34,538 bases of DNA from Acidomonas methanolica. GTDB taxonomy: Bacteria > Pseudomonadota > Alphaproteobacteria > Acetobacterales > Acetobacteraceae. Position numbers and translations under genes: made by a program. The notes beneath the pieces are model-generated. The model worked only from the letters and a program-made list of their open reading frames with translations. It was not told where the DNA came from and did not search any database. Position 1 is the stretch's first letter, and each line of letters begins with the position of its first letter. Where the stretch lies: NCBI RefSeq assembly GCF_004346035.1, contig NZ_SLZN01000028.1, positions 1 through 34,538 of the forward strand. Reading direction: 5' to 3'. Below are positions 7,958-15,141 of this stretch, piece by piece.

Positions 7958-9579
7958 TGGGGGGCGATGTTGTGAACAAGGGGCGGTCGCCGCGCGCGGT
8001 GCTGCGGGGAAGTGCCGCGCTCGTGCTGGCGGCCGGGCTGGGCGCGTGCAAGATGGGGCCGGACTACCACCGCCCCGACCTCTGGTCGCCGTCGCATTAC
8101 GACATGCATGGGAATGCCGTGCAGGACGCGCAGGTGAAGAGCGTGCTCAGTTCCGCGGCGCCCGATCCGCATTGGTGGCGGGTGTTCCACGATCCGGAAC
8201 TCACCTCGCTCGAGGAGCGCGTGGTGCGGGAGAACCTCGATGTGCTGCGCGCCGCCACGCAACTGGCGCAGAGCCGCGCGCAACTGCTCATGGCCGGGGC
8301 GGAGCGCTTTCCGGCGTTGACGGCGGCCGGCTCCTATCGGCGGACGCAGTACAGCACGAAGGAAGCGCAATATCTCGTCAACAAGGTCGGGCGGCAGTTC
8401 GGCGGCCCGAACGGCAATCTGCTCGCGGACAGCGCGGGGGACGTGGTCGTGCCGCTCCTCAACCAGTGGTCGGATTCCATCGACGCGACCTATGAGGTCG
8501 ATCTCTGGGGGCGGGTCGCGCGGCAATATGAAGAGGCAAAGGCGCAGCTCGAGGCGTCCGATGAGGCGCGTCGCGGCATACTGATCGCCCAGCAGGCCGA
8601 CATGGCGCGCGATTACATGACCCTGCGCGGCGCGCAGGAGCAGCTGCGCATCGCGCGGGCCAATCGCGGCTTGCAGGCCGATACGCTGGCACTGGCGAAG
8701 GACCGTTTCCGCAGCGGGCTGGTCACGGATCTCGACGTGCAGAGCGCCGAGGCGCAACTGGCCGCGACCGACGCGCAGGTCACGCAGCTTCAGCAGCAGA
8801 TCGCGCAGGAAATGAACGCCATCAGCCTGTTGCTCGGCGCGCCTCCGGGGGCCCTGAACGGCGAACTCGACCGCGCGGCCGGCATTCCGGTCATTCCGCC
8901 GCGCGTGCCGGTGGGCGTGCCGTCCGAACTGGCGCAGCGGCGTCCCGATATCCGCAGGGCGGACGCGCAGCTTCATGTCGCCGTGGCGCAGGTGGGCGAG
9001 GCCATGGCCGAGTTCTATCCCAAGGTCACGATCAGCGCCGATTTCGGTTTCCAGTCGCTCTCCTTCCGCGATCTCGGGTTCTGGAATGCGCGGGCGTGGA
9101 ATGTGGGGCCGTCCATTTCCTTGCCGATCTTCCAGGGCGGGCGTCTGCGCGGGCAACTCCAGCTGAAGAAATCGGCCCAGAAGGAAGCCGCCATCGCCTA
9201 TCAGCAGACGGTTCTGGGCGCGTGGCGCGAGGTGGACAACGCGCTGATCGCCTATCGCGACGAGCAGCTTCGCCGTGACAGCCTGGTCAAGGCGGTGGAC
9301 GCGAACCGCAAGGCCGTGGCGCTGGCGCGCGACCAGTATCGCTCCGGTCTCGTGACCTATCTCAACGTGCTCTCCGCGCAGGGTAATCAGCTCGTGTCCG
9401 AGCAGCGGCTCGCCGACAGCACGACTGTGCTCGCGAGCGATCTGGTCGCGCTCTACAATGCGCTCGGCGGCGGGTGGGAGACGGATTTCCCGCTGGACGA
9501 TCCGTCAAAGGCGACGGTGACACGACTCGCATCCGGTGCGGTGGCGCCCTCGGCGACGGGGACGCCGGCTCCGCGCTGA
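7957..9579 (+). CDS. NodT-family outer membrane efflux lipoprotein (EmrAB partner)
   Basis: TolC-like outer membrane channel of about 540 residues. The N-terminus is a lipoprotein signal, RGSAALVLAAGLGACKMGPDYHRP, with a lipobox Cys followed by the MGPDYxRP signature of the NodT class. Two outer-membrane-factor repeats follow, including SIDATYEVDLWGRVARQYEEAKA and, at the end, ALYNALGGGWE. The ATG at 7957 shares its first base with the emrB stop; an upstream TTG in the same frame is less likely. The Ala/Pro/Thr-rich C-terminal tail is poorly conserved. It completes the tripartite exporter. Confidence 0.92.
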   Translation: MGGDVVNKGRSPRAVLRGSAALVLAAGLGACKMGPDYHRPDLWSPSHYDMHGNAVQDAQVKSVLSSAAPDPHWWRVFHDPELTSLEERVVRENLDVLRAATQLAQSRAQLLMAGAERFPALTAAGSYRRTQYSTKEAQYLVNKVGRQFGGPNGNLLADSAGDVVVPLLNQWSDSIDATYEVDLWGRVARQYEEAKAQLEASDEARRGILIAQQADMARDYMTLRGAQEQLRIARANRGLQADTLALAKDRFRSGLVTDLDVQSAEAQLAATDAQVTQLQQQIAQEMNAISLLLGAPPGALNGELDRAAGIPVIPPRVPVGVPSELAQRRPDIRRADAQLHVAVAQVGEAMAEFYPKVTISADFGFQSLSFRDLGFWNARAWNVGPSISLPIFQGGRLRGQLQLKKSAQKEAAIAYQQTVLGAWREVDNALIAYRDEQLRRDSLVKAVDANRKAVALARDQYRSGLVTYLNVLSAQGNQLVSEQRLADSTTVLASDLVALYNALGGGWETDFPLDDPSKATVTRLASGAVAPSATGTPAPR

Positions 9580-9775
9580 GCCGGCGCGCGCGAGATCGTG
9601 CCCCGGCGGCCACGAAGCCCGCCTGATCGCTGTCGCCGGGGAGGGAAATGGCAGTGTCAGAGGCTGAACGATCATCCGGAAGGCCGTTCCGTCATCGTCG
9701 ACGCCATGGAAGAGGATGCGCGGCGCGCCCTGTTTCCCCTTGAATCTCCAACCATGATCGCGAAAGGCTCGACAG

Positions 9776-10651
9776 ATGGCGTCATCAACCCCCTATGTTC
9801 CGCCCAAAATCTGGACCTGGGATGCCCGGAACGGCGGCAAGTTCGCCAGCATCAACCGCCCGGTTGCAGGGGCCACGCATGAGAAGGCGCTCCCTGTCGG
9901 TCGCCATCCGCTTCAACTCTACTCGCTGGGCACGCCCAACGGTGTGAAGGTCACGATCATGCTCGAAGAGCTGCTCGCCGCCGGTCACGCGGGCGCCGAG
10001 TATGACGCATGGCTGATCAGGATCGGAGACGGCGATCAGTTCGGCTCCGGCTTCACCGCGATCAACCCGAACTCCAAGATCCCGGCGCTGGTGGACCACA
10101 GTCTGGCCGAGCCGCTGAGTGTCTTCGAATCCGGCTCCATCCTGCTCTATCTCGCCGAAAAATTCGGAGCGTTCCTGCCGAAGGACATCGCGGGGCGCAC
10201 CGCCTGCCTCAACTGGCTGTTCTGGCAGGTGGGCAGCGCGCCTTATATCGGCGGCGGCTTCGGGCATTTCTATGCCTATGCGCCGGAGAAGATCGAATAC
10301 GCGATCAACCGCTTCGCGATGGAGGCCAAGCGCCAGCTCGACGTGCTCGACCGGCAGCTTGCCGGGAGCCCGTTCATTGCAGGCGACGAGTACACGATCG
10401 CCGACATGGCGATCTTTCCCTGGTATGGCGGCCTCGTCGAAGGCTGGCTGTATAACGACGCGGCCGTTTTCCTGAGCGTGCAGGACTATCCGCATGTCCG
10501 GGCCTGGGCGGACCGGCTGTTCGAACGCCCGGCGGTCCGGCGCGGCCGCATGGTCAACCGTACGAGCGGCGAGCCGTCGAGCCAGTTGCACGAACGGCAC
10601 GACGCGTCCGATTTCGATACGAAAACACAGGACCGGCTCGCACAGGGCTGA
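9776..10651 (+). CDS. yghU: YghU-type glutathione-dependent disulfide-bond oxidoreductase
   Basis: A 291-residue glutathione S-transferase-fold protein that closely resembles E. coli YghU along its whole length, for example in VWTWD-like IWTWDARNGGKFASINRPV, LYSLGTPNGVKVTIMLEELL, AWLIRIGDGDQFGSGF, NPNSKIPALVD, FESGSILLYLAEKFG and LHERHDASDF. YghU binds two glutathiones and reduces disulfides, with weak peroxidase activity. The gene stands alone: 196 bases follow the emr operon, and a hairpin just after the stop separates it from convergent nrsF. The start at 9776 fits the family N-terminus and has AAGG upstream. A role in redox defence beside the Msr locus is inference. Confidence 0.95.
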   Translation: MASSTPYVPPKIWTWDARNGGKFASINRPVAGATHEKALPVGRHPLQLYSLGTPNGVKVTIMLEELLAAGHAGAEYDAWLIRIGDGDQFGSGFTAINPNSKIPALVDHSLAEPLSVFESGSILLYLAEKFGAFLPKDIAGRTACLNWLFWQVGSAPYIGGGFGHFYAYAPEKIEYAINRFAMEAKRQLDVLDRQLAGSPFIAGDEYTIADMAIFPWYGGLVEGWLYNDAAVFLSVQDYPHVRAWADRLFERPAVRRGRMVNRTSGEPSSQLHERHDASDFDTKTQDRLAQG

Positions 10652-10657
10652 TCCGCG

Positions 10658-10684
10658 CTGCCGTCCGACGGGACCGGACGGCAG
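10658..10684. terminator. Hairpin between convergent yghU and nrsF
   Basis: A perfect 10-base stem, CTGCCGTCCG (10658-10667) pairing with CGGACGGCAG (10675-10684), with a 7-base loop. A T-rich run (ttctttctt) follows on the plus strand. It lies 7 bases after the yghU stop and just beyond the nrsF stop, so it can end transcripts from both sides. Confidence 0.7.
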
Positions 10685-10697
10685 CCACGATTCTTTC

Positions 10698-11339
10698 TTA
10701 CCAGCGGGTCAGGATCGGCAGGATCAGGCGTGTGGCGAGTGTCACGACGCCGCACGCTACCGAATACCAGACCGCAAGATAGAGCGGATCGTCGAACGGG
10801 CAGGCCAGCGCGAACGCCAGAGCGCCGAAGGCCGCGGCGGTGACGCCCACCGCCCAGGCTGTGCCGCGCGCGTCCACCGGCGCGCCGCGCCGCGCCAGAA
10901 GGCCGAGCGCGAGCACCGCGGGCAGGGACATCTCCACGATCTTGCGGGCACAGACGATGCCGTGCGCGGGGTCGATCCTCCGCCAGAAACCGGCAGGATC
11001 AACCTGGACCACGTCCACCAGCCAGCCAAGCGCAAGTGCGGCGAGCGCGAGCATGCCCACGATCCGCAAACCCCGACGCGGCGAGCGTGTGGGATCGAGC
11101 GACAGCAGTGTCGTCGCCCCGCCGACGGCCGCGATCACGGCCAGACTTCCCGTCTTCCACCAGAAGCTGGGCGTCTGTACGGCATGCGACAGATCCGGAC
11201 GCATCAGGCCCAGCGTCAGCACGCAGGCGATCTCGATCACGCCCAGCGCCAACAGGATCGTCGCGTCCCGCCATGGCGTCCGCCGTCTGACGGGCCGCAG
11301 ATCGGTCGCGAGCCGATCGATCAGGGGATCAGTCGACAT
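10698..11339 (-). CDS. nrsF: NrsF-type membrane anti-sigma factor (DUF1109)
   Basis: A 213-residue inner-membrane protein with six predicted helices, including ATILLALGVIEIACVLTLGL, GLRIVGMLALAALALGWLV, and a last one, PLYLAVWYSVACGVVTLATR. A short cytoplasmic N-terminus (MSTDPLIDRLATDLRPVRRR) begins with the D-x-L-I-x-x-L-A pattern of DUF1109/NrsF anti-sigma factors. These bind an ECF16 sigma factor and release it in response to envelope stress. The ATG at 11339 overlaps the sigma gene by 11 bases. Two conserved Cys, in GIVCARK and FALACPFDDPLY, could take part in sensing; that is inference. It is the last gene of the msrB-msrA-sigF-nrsF unit. Confidence 0.9.
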   Translation of the reverse strand: MSTDPLIDRLATDLRPVRRRTPWRDATILLALGVIEIACVLTLGLMRPDLSHAVQTPSFWWKTGSLAVIAAVGGATTLLSLDPTRSPRRGLRIVGMLALAALALGWLVDVVQVDPAGFWRRIDPAHGIVCARKIVEMSLPAVLALGLLARRGAPVDARGTAWAVGVTAAAFGALAFALACPFDDPLYLAVWYSVACGVVTLATRLILPILTRW

Positions 11340-11859
11340 CACCACCTCGCATTACCATAGCATTCATCCGATTCAGACCGCGATGAATGTTGACCTTGAC
11401 CAGAGTCGCGGACTGCCCCGTCCGGCGGGCGGCCTCCTCGATGCTCAGCCCGTGCAGCTTGACGAGACGAATGGCCTCGGCCTGCCCGGGTTTCAACTGC
11501 CCCAGCAGCCTTTCGAGCGCATGCGCCGTCGTCACCTGATCTTCATGCCCCTCCACCGACAGGTCGTCATCCAGAAGTGTCGTCTCGGCGCGATTGCTGG
11601 CCCGCAATCTGTCGATCCATTTGTAACGGGCGATCGCCGCGATCCACGCGCCGAATTTCTGCGACGGGTCAAATGTATGACGTTTTTCGTGGACGGCGAG
11701 CAGCGTGTCCTGCACGGCATCGTCAACCATGGACGGCGGCAGACGCCGGAGAAAGAATCGTTTCAGCCAGGCCTGCGCCTCGCCGAGCACGCGGCGATAG
11801 GCGTCGGCGTCGCCGGCCTGCGCCGCCGCCATCCAGCGACTCCAATCCGCTTCCGTCAC
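11329..11859 (-). CDS. sigF: ECF sigma factor (SigF/ECF16 type)
   Basis: A 176-residue ECF sigma factor. Region 2 is seen in DDAVQDTLLAVHEKRHTFDPSQ and FGAWIAAIARYKWIDRLR (about residues 46-86). Region 4 is seen in LKPGQAEAIRLVKLHGLSIEEAARRTGQSATLVKVNIHRGL (about 120-162), the helix-turn-helix that reads the -35. The start codon is GTG at 11859, preceded by GGAGG at good spacing. It overlaps nrsF and follows msrA by 27 bases. Pairing with NrsF and position in the Msr cluster make it the counterpart of Caulobacter/Azospira SigF. The upstream msrB promoter suggests it controls its own transcription. Confidence 0.93.
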   Translation of the reverse strand: MTEADWSRWMAAAQAGDADAYRRVLGEAQAWLKRFFLRRLPPSMVDDAVQDTLLAVHEKRHTFDPSQKFGAWIAAIARYKWIDRLRASNRAETTLLDDDLSVEGHEDQVTTAHALERLLGQLKPGQAEAIRLVKLHGLSIEEAARRTGQSATLVKVNIHRGLNRMNAMVMRGGDVD

Positions 11860-11886
11860 GAATCCTCCGTCTTTCGATGACGACAG

Positions 11887-12609
11887 TCAGCTTCCGCCGT
11901 CGTCGGCCAGTGTCAGCACAGGCTGCGCGCGCCAGAACGACGCGAACAACGCGTGCAGCGCCTCGATCCGTGGTGCGTCATATGTAGCGATATACGGATT
12001 GGACGGATAGCGCGCCGCAAAATTCTGGTGTTCCGCCTCGGCGGGGTAGAATCCGTGATCCGGCGCCACCTGCGTCGCGATCGGGCGCGCGAACACATGC
12101 GCGGTATCGAGCTGCGCGATATAGGCGCGCGCCTCTTGCGCCTGCGCGGCGGACCGCGTGTAGAGGACGGAGCGATATTGCGGACCGTCATCCGGGAACT
12201 GCCGGTCCACCTGGGTCGGATCGAGCGCGACGGAAAAGAAGATCCGCATCAGCGTGCCGTAGCTGACCTGCGTCGGATCGTACTCGACCTCGACCGATTC
12301 GGCATGGCCCGTTTCGCCGCCGCTGACGGTCTCGTACTCCGCGGTGTCGCGCGCGCCGCCGTCGAAACCCGCGCGGGTCGCGGTCACGCCACGGATATGC
12401 TCGAATACGCTCTGCACGCCCCAGAAACAGCCGCCTGCGAAAACGGCGCTCGCGTGACGGGTCGTGGGCGCCGCTTCCGCGAAGGTAGGCGCGGGAAGAG
12501 CGCGCGTGCCGGGTTCGCTCGTCGCCGCGTGGCAGTCAATGCCGAATATGGACAGCGCCAAAAGGGAAGCGCCCATAAGGGAAGCACCCGGAAGTCGTGA
12601 TCGTGTCAT
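11887..12609 (-). CDS. msrA: Exported peptide-methionine (S)-S-oxide reductase MsrA
   Basis: A 240-residue MsrA with an N-terminal export signal (hydrophobic GASLMGASLLALSIFG, likely cut near CHA-ATS). The catalytic motif is AGGCFWGVQ (Cys61), followed by TAEYETVSGGETGHAESVEVEYDP and AEAEHQNFAARYP. It reduces the S epimer of methionine sulfoxide. The mature protein has only the catalytic Cys: no resolving Cys is present near the C-terminus, where many MsrA proteins have one. The start at 12609 is chosen because GAAGGA, overlapping the msrB stop, is then well spaced; the ATG 9 bases earlier is too close. It lies in one operon with msrB upstream and sigF downstream. Confidence 0.94.
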   Translation of the reverse strand: MTRSRLPGASLMGASLLALSIFGIDCHAATSEPGTRALPAPTFAEAAPTTRHASAVFAGGCFWGVQSVFEHIRGVTATRAGFDGGARDTAEYETVSGGETGHAESVEVEYDPTQVSYGTLMRIFFSVALDPTQVDRQFPDDGPQYRSVLYTRSAAQAQEARAYIAQLDTAHVFARPIATQVAPDHGFYPAEAEHQNFAARYPSNPYIATYDAPRIEALHALFASFWRAQPVLTLADDGGS

Positions 12610-12622
12610 GGTTCTCATTCCT

Positions 12623-13084
12623 TCAGGCCGTGTGGAACGACAGGGCGACACCGTTCATGCAGTAGCGCAGGCCGGTCGGTTGCGGCCCGTCATCGAAGAC
12701 GTGGCCGAGATGGCTGCCGCAGGTCGCGCACAGCACCTCCGTGCGCTCCATGCCGAGGCTGTCGTCGCTGCGTTCCCGCACGGCGTGCGGCAGCGCGCGG
12801 TCGAAGCTTGGCCAACCCGTGCCGCTGTCGAATTTGGTGCGGGCGTCGAATGCCGCCGTATCGCACCCGGCGCAGGCGAAGCGGCCGGGACGATGCTCGT
12901 TCAGCAATGGGCTCGACCACGGCGCTTCGGTCCCGGCGTCGCGCAGCACGTCGTACTGCGCGGGCGTCAGCAGGCGATGCCATTCGGCGTCGGTATGCGT
13001 GACGGGATAATGCTCCACGGCTCGTGCGCGGCCGACGACCGCCATCGCAACCGAGGCAAGACAGAATTGGCGACGGGATGTCAT
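12623..13084 (-). CDS. msrB: Tat-exported peptide-methionine (R)-S-oxide reductase MsrB
   Basis: A 153-residue MsrB with a twin-arginine signal, MTSRRQFCLAS, so it is probably exported folded to the periplasm. Zinc-site pairs are CAGC (Cys71, 74) and CATC (Cys119, 122). The catalytic Cys142 lies in LRYCMNGVALSF. The segment usually holding a resolving Cys reads SGTGWPSF, with Thr, so the enzyme appears to work with one redox Cys. The ATG at 13084 follows AAGGGGGG; the open frame further upstream would overlap the promoter at 13120-13147. It is the first gene of the msrB-msrA-sigF-nrsF transcript. Confidence 0.94.
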   Translation of the reverse strand: MTSRRQFCLASVAMAVVGRARAVEHYPVTHTDAEWHRLLTPAQYDVLRDAGTEAPWSSPLLNEHRPGRFACAGCDTAAFDARTKFDSGTGWPSFDRALPHAVRERSDDSLGMERTEVLCATCGSHLGHVFDDGPQPTGLRYCMNGVALSFHTA

Positions 13085-13119
13085 GAAGTGTCCCCCCTTG
13101 TTGTGGGTTGTCGCTGCGT

Positions 13120-13147
13120 TCTTCGCGGCCAGGGACTGTGCGGTTAC
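13120..13147 (-). promoter_or_regulatory. SigF-type promoter of msrB-msrA-sigF-nrsF
   Basis: On the minus strand, GTAACC (13147-13142), 16 bases and then CGAAGA (13125-13120). The msrB ATG lies about 35 bases downstream. The same architecture recurs twice more in this locus and resembles the GTAACC/CGAA signature known for SigF-type (ECF16) sigma factors. It would make sigF autoregulated. Confidence 0.75.
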
Positions 13148-13194
13148 GCCGCCATGCGGAATTTTTGCGCACACGACATCGTGCAGTCGGCGCT

Positions 13195-13222
13195 GTAACT
13201 TTTTGCCGGCCTCCGACGAACG
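13195..13222 (+). promoter_or_regulatory. SigF-type promoter of the cytochrome b-msrP pair
   Basis: GTAACT (13195-13200), 16 bases, then CGAACG (13217-13222). It differs from the other two sites at the last base of the -35. It points away from the msrB promoter, so both units fire divergently from about 100 bases of DNA. Confidence 0.7.
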
Positions 13223-13263
13223 CATCCCATCAGTCCCTCATGTTTCAGTCGGAAAGCCCGGAC

Positions 13264-13902
13264 ATGCTCTCATCACGCCGCGTGCGGCCAGGCCGCACGC
13301 CGTCGCCCGTCATTCGCATCACCCACTGGATCGGCGCAGCGTCGATGCTCGTCATGATCGGCAGCGGCTGGCAGATCTATAACGCCTCGCCCATCCTGCC
13401 TTTCGAGTTCCCGCCCTGGGCTACGTTGGGAGGATGGCTGGGCGGCGGGATCGCCTGGCATTTCGCGGCGATGTGGGTGCTGATGGCTGCGGGCGTCGTT
13501 TATTTGGGATACGGCGCGCTGTCGGGGCATTTCCGCCGCGACCTGCGGCCCGCCGGCCCGCGCGCCGTGGGACGCGATGTGGCGCAAGCGTTGCGTTTCC
13601 GCCTGTCCCACACGGCCGGCCATTATAACGCCGTCCAGCGACTGCTTTATACCGGCGTCCTGATCGTGGCCCTGCTGACGGTCGCGAGCGGGCTGTCCAT
13701 CTGGAAGCCGGTGCAACTCGGATGGCTGACATGGCTGTTCGGCGGTTACGACATCGCCCGCCGCATTCATTTCGCGATGATGACGCTGATCGTGGCCTTT
13801 CTCGTCATTCACATCGTCCTCGCCCTGCTTGTGCCGCAGACCCTGTTCGGCATGATTTTCGGCCGCCGCCCGCCTGCGGCCTCTCAGGAGACCGTCCGAT
13901 GA
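13264..13902 (+). CDS. Cytochrome b561-like membrane protein, electron donor to MsrP-like enzyme
   Basis: A protein of about 212 residues with four membrane helices and helix-embedded His residues suited to two b hemes: VIRITHWIGAASMLVMIGSGWQI, GIAWHFAAMWVLMAAGVVYL, LLYTGVLIVALLTVASGLSI and IHFAMMTLIVAFLVIHIVLALL. This is the cytochrome b561/hydrogenase b-subunit fold rather than the longer ferric-reductase-like MsrQ (YedZ). The start at 13264 (GGAAAG upstream) is preferred over ATG 13240, and starts before 13222 would lie upstream of the promoter. Its stop overlaps the next gene as ATGA. By position it carries electrons from the quinone pool to the periplasmic molybdoenzyme; this is inference. 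Confidence 0.85.
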   Translation: MLSSRRVRPGRTPSPVIRITHWIGAASMLVMIGSGWQIYNASPILPFEFPPWATLGGWLGGGIAWHFAAMWVLMAAGVVYLGYGALSGHFRRDLRPAGPRAVGRDVAQALRFRLSHTAGHYNAVQRLLYTGVLIVALLTVASGLSIWKPVQLGWLTWLFGGYDIARRIHFAMMTLIVAFLVIHIVLALLVPQTLFGMIFGRRPPAASQETVR

Positions 13903-14648
13903 GCCGCGCCAGACCCGATCGCGCCGCGATCGCTCCCGAACTGCGGCGGATCGAGCGCCGCCTGATGCTCAAAGGCTCCCTGTCGCTTGGCGGGTTGTCG
14001 ATGCTGTCCGGTTGCGCGCTGGATGACGAGCCGTCCGTCGAGCGCGCGCTTGCGGTGATGTCGCGATTTACCGACCGGATGCAGGCCCTGCTGTTCAGCC
14101 GCCAGCGGCTCGCGCGGGAATTCGACGCGTCACAGATCACGCAACCCTTTCCGTTCAACGCCTATTATGACGAGGACGAGGTCCGCACCGTCGATCCGGC
14201 GCGCTGGCGTCTGGAAGTCGGTGGTCTGGTATCGGACAGGCGTCCCTGGTCGCTCGCGCAGTTCCGCGCGCTGCCGCAGAAACGGCAGATCACGCGCCAT
14301 ATCTGTGTCGAAGGCTGGAGCGCGATCGGGGACTGGTCCGGCGTGCCGCTGTCGATATTCCTGCACCATGTCGGGGCGGATCTTCGCGCGAAATACGTCA
14401 ATTTCCGCTGCTTCGACGATTATTCCACCAGCATCGACATGGCGACCGCGCTGCATCCGCAAACGATCATGGCGCTGGACTATGGAGATCATGCGTTGCC
14501 GTCAGCCTATGGCGCGCCGATGAAGGTCCGGATTCCCACGAAGCTCGGCTACAAGAATCCGAAATATCTCTCGTCGATCGAAGTCACCAATCGCTTTCCG
14601 GGCGGCTATTGGGAAGATCAGGGCTACAACTGGTTCGGCGGTTCATAA
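13899..14648 (+). CDS. MsrP/YedY-like periplasmic molybdopterin oxidoreductase (SUOX fold)
   Basis: A 249-residue sulfite-oxidase-family catalytic domain. The signature RHICVEGWSAIGDWSGVPLS carries the Mo-ligating Cys136, followed by VNFRCFDDYSTSIDM and the cofactor-site segment YGAPMKVRIPTKLGYKNPKYLSSIEV. The N-terminus has RRLMLKGSLSLGGLSMLSGC, which reads as a twin-arginine signal ending in a lipobox (Cys39), so it may be a Tat-exported lipoprotein. Homologues reduce both epimers of protein methionine sulfoxide in the periplasm. It is shorter than E. coli MsrP and closer to the YedY1 type that accompanies SigF/NrsF. It would use Mo-molybdopterin made by the moa/moe operon in this window. 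Confidence 0.9.
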   Translation: MSRARPDRAAIAPELRRIERRLMLKGSLSLGGLSMLSGCALDDEPSVERALAVMSRFTDRMQALLFSRQRLAREFDASQITQPFPFNAYYDEDEVRTVDPARWRLEVGGLVSDRRPWSLAQFRALPQKRQITRHICVEGWSAIGDWSGVPLSIFLHHVGADLRAKYVNFRCFDDYSTSIDMATALHPQTIMALDYGDHALPSAYGAPMKVRIPTKLGYKNPKYLSSIEVTNRFPGGYWEDQGYNWFGGS

Positions 14649-14665
14649 AAAAGTCGCGCCGCGCT

Positions 14666-14693
14666 GTAACCGGACCGTCGATCCCGCCGAAGA
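14666..14693 (+). promoter_or_regulatory. SigF-type promoter of the Met-rich peptide gene
   Basis: GTAACC (14666-14671), 16 bases and CGAAGA (14688-14693). Both hexamers are identical to those of the msrB promoter. The gene starts about 60 bases downstream. It lets the peptide be made in greater amount than the msrP transcript upstream. Confidence 0.78.
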
Positions 14694-14757
14694 ACAGGAC
14701 AGAGAGGCGGGAATTCTTCCCCCTCCGCGTCTGATCAACAGTTCATAGGAAATCATC

Positions 14758-15078
14758 ATGTCCATTCGCAGCCTCGCCATCGCCGTCGCTTTCTCCTCCG
14801 CTGTCGCCTGCGGCGGTATCGCTCACGCACAGGAGGCCATGTCGCACAATGCCATGGCTCCGAACGCGATGGCACATGACAGCATGTCGAAGAACAGCAT
14901 GTCGAAGGACGGCATGTCGCACAACGGGATGTCGCACATGGGCATGTCCCGCGACGGCATGAAGAAGCATGACGGCATGGCGCATCACGGCATGAAGAAG
15001 GACGCAATGTCCCATGACGGCATGGGCCACGACAACGCGATGGCCGCCCCGCAGGACGGCATGGCCAAGCCGAACTGA
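14758..15078 (+). CDS. mrpX: Methionine-rich periplasmic peptide, MrpX-like
   Basis: A 106-residue protein with a Sec signal (MSIRSLAIAVAFSSAVACGG, likely cut after AHA) and a mature part of about 81 residues. I count 16 Met and 9 His in the mature part, in loose 5-residue units of the type (H/K)(N/D)xM(S/A). No aromatic residues or Cys follow the signal, so it is probably unstructured. The closest known function is MrpX of Azospira suillum, a sacrificial Met-rich scavenger of hypochlorite recycled by YedY1. Seven HxxM motifs also match the Ag/Cu ligand pattern of SilE. It has its own SigF-type promoter and AGGAAA before the ATG. The symbol is by analogy in composition and context, not alignment. 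Confidence 0.88.
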   Translation: MSIRSLAIAVAFSSAVACGGIAHAQEAMSHNAMAPNAMAHDSMSKNSMSKDGMSHNGMSHMGMSRDGMKKHDGMAHHGMKKDAMSHDGMGHDNAMAAPQDGMAKPN

Positions 15079-15101
15079 ACGCGACGTCCCGCGCCGTCCG
15101 T

Positions 15102-15131
15102 CCGACGCATTCATGAAACCGAATGCGTCGG
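15102..15131. terminator. Hairpin between convergent mrpX and the cus operon
   Basis: A perfect 11-base stem: CCGACGCATTC (15102-15112) pairs with GAATGCGTCGG (15121-15131) around an 8-base loop. It lies 23 bases after the mrpX stop and 10 bases beyond the stop of the convergent outer-membrane gene. No T-run is present on either side, so efficiency is uncertain. Confidence 0.6.
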
Positions 15132-15141
15132 CGGCGGCGTT

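Noticed and set aside
14840-15060. Short periodic DNA repeats that could be taken for a CRISPR or minisatellite
   Set aside because: The periodicity is of codons for Met-rich units inside a coding frame. There are no conserved repeats with unique spacers.
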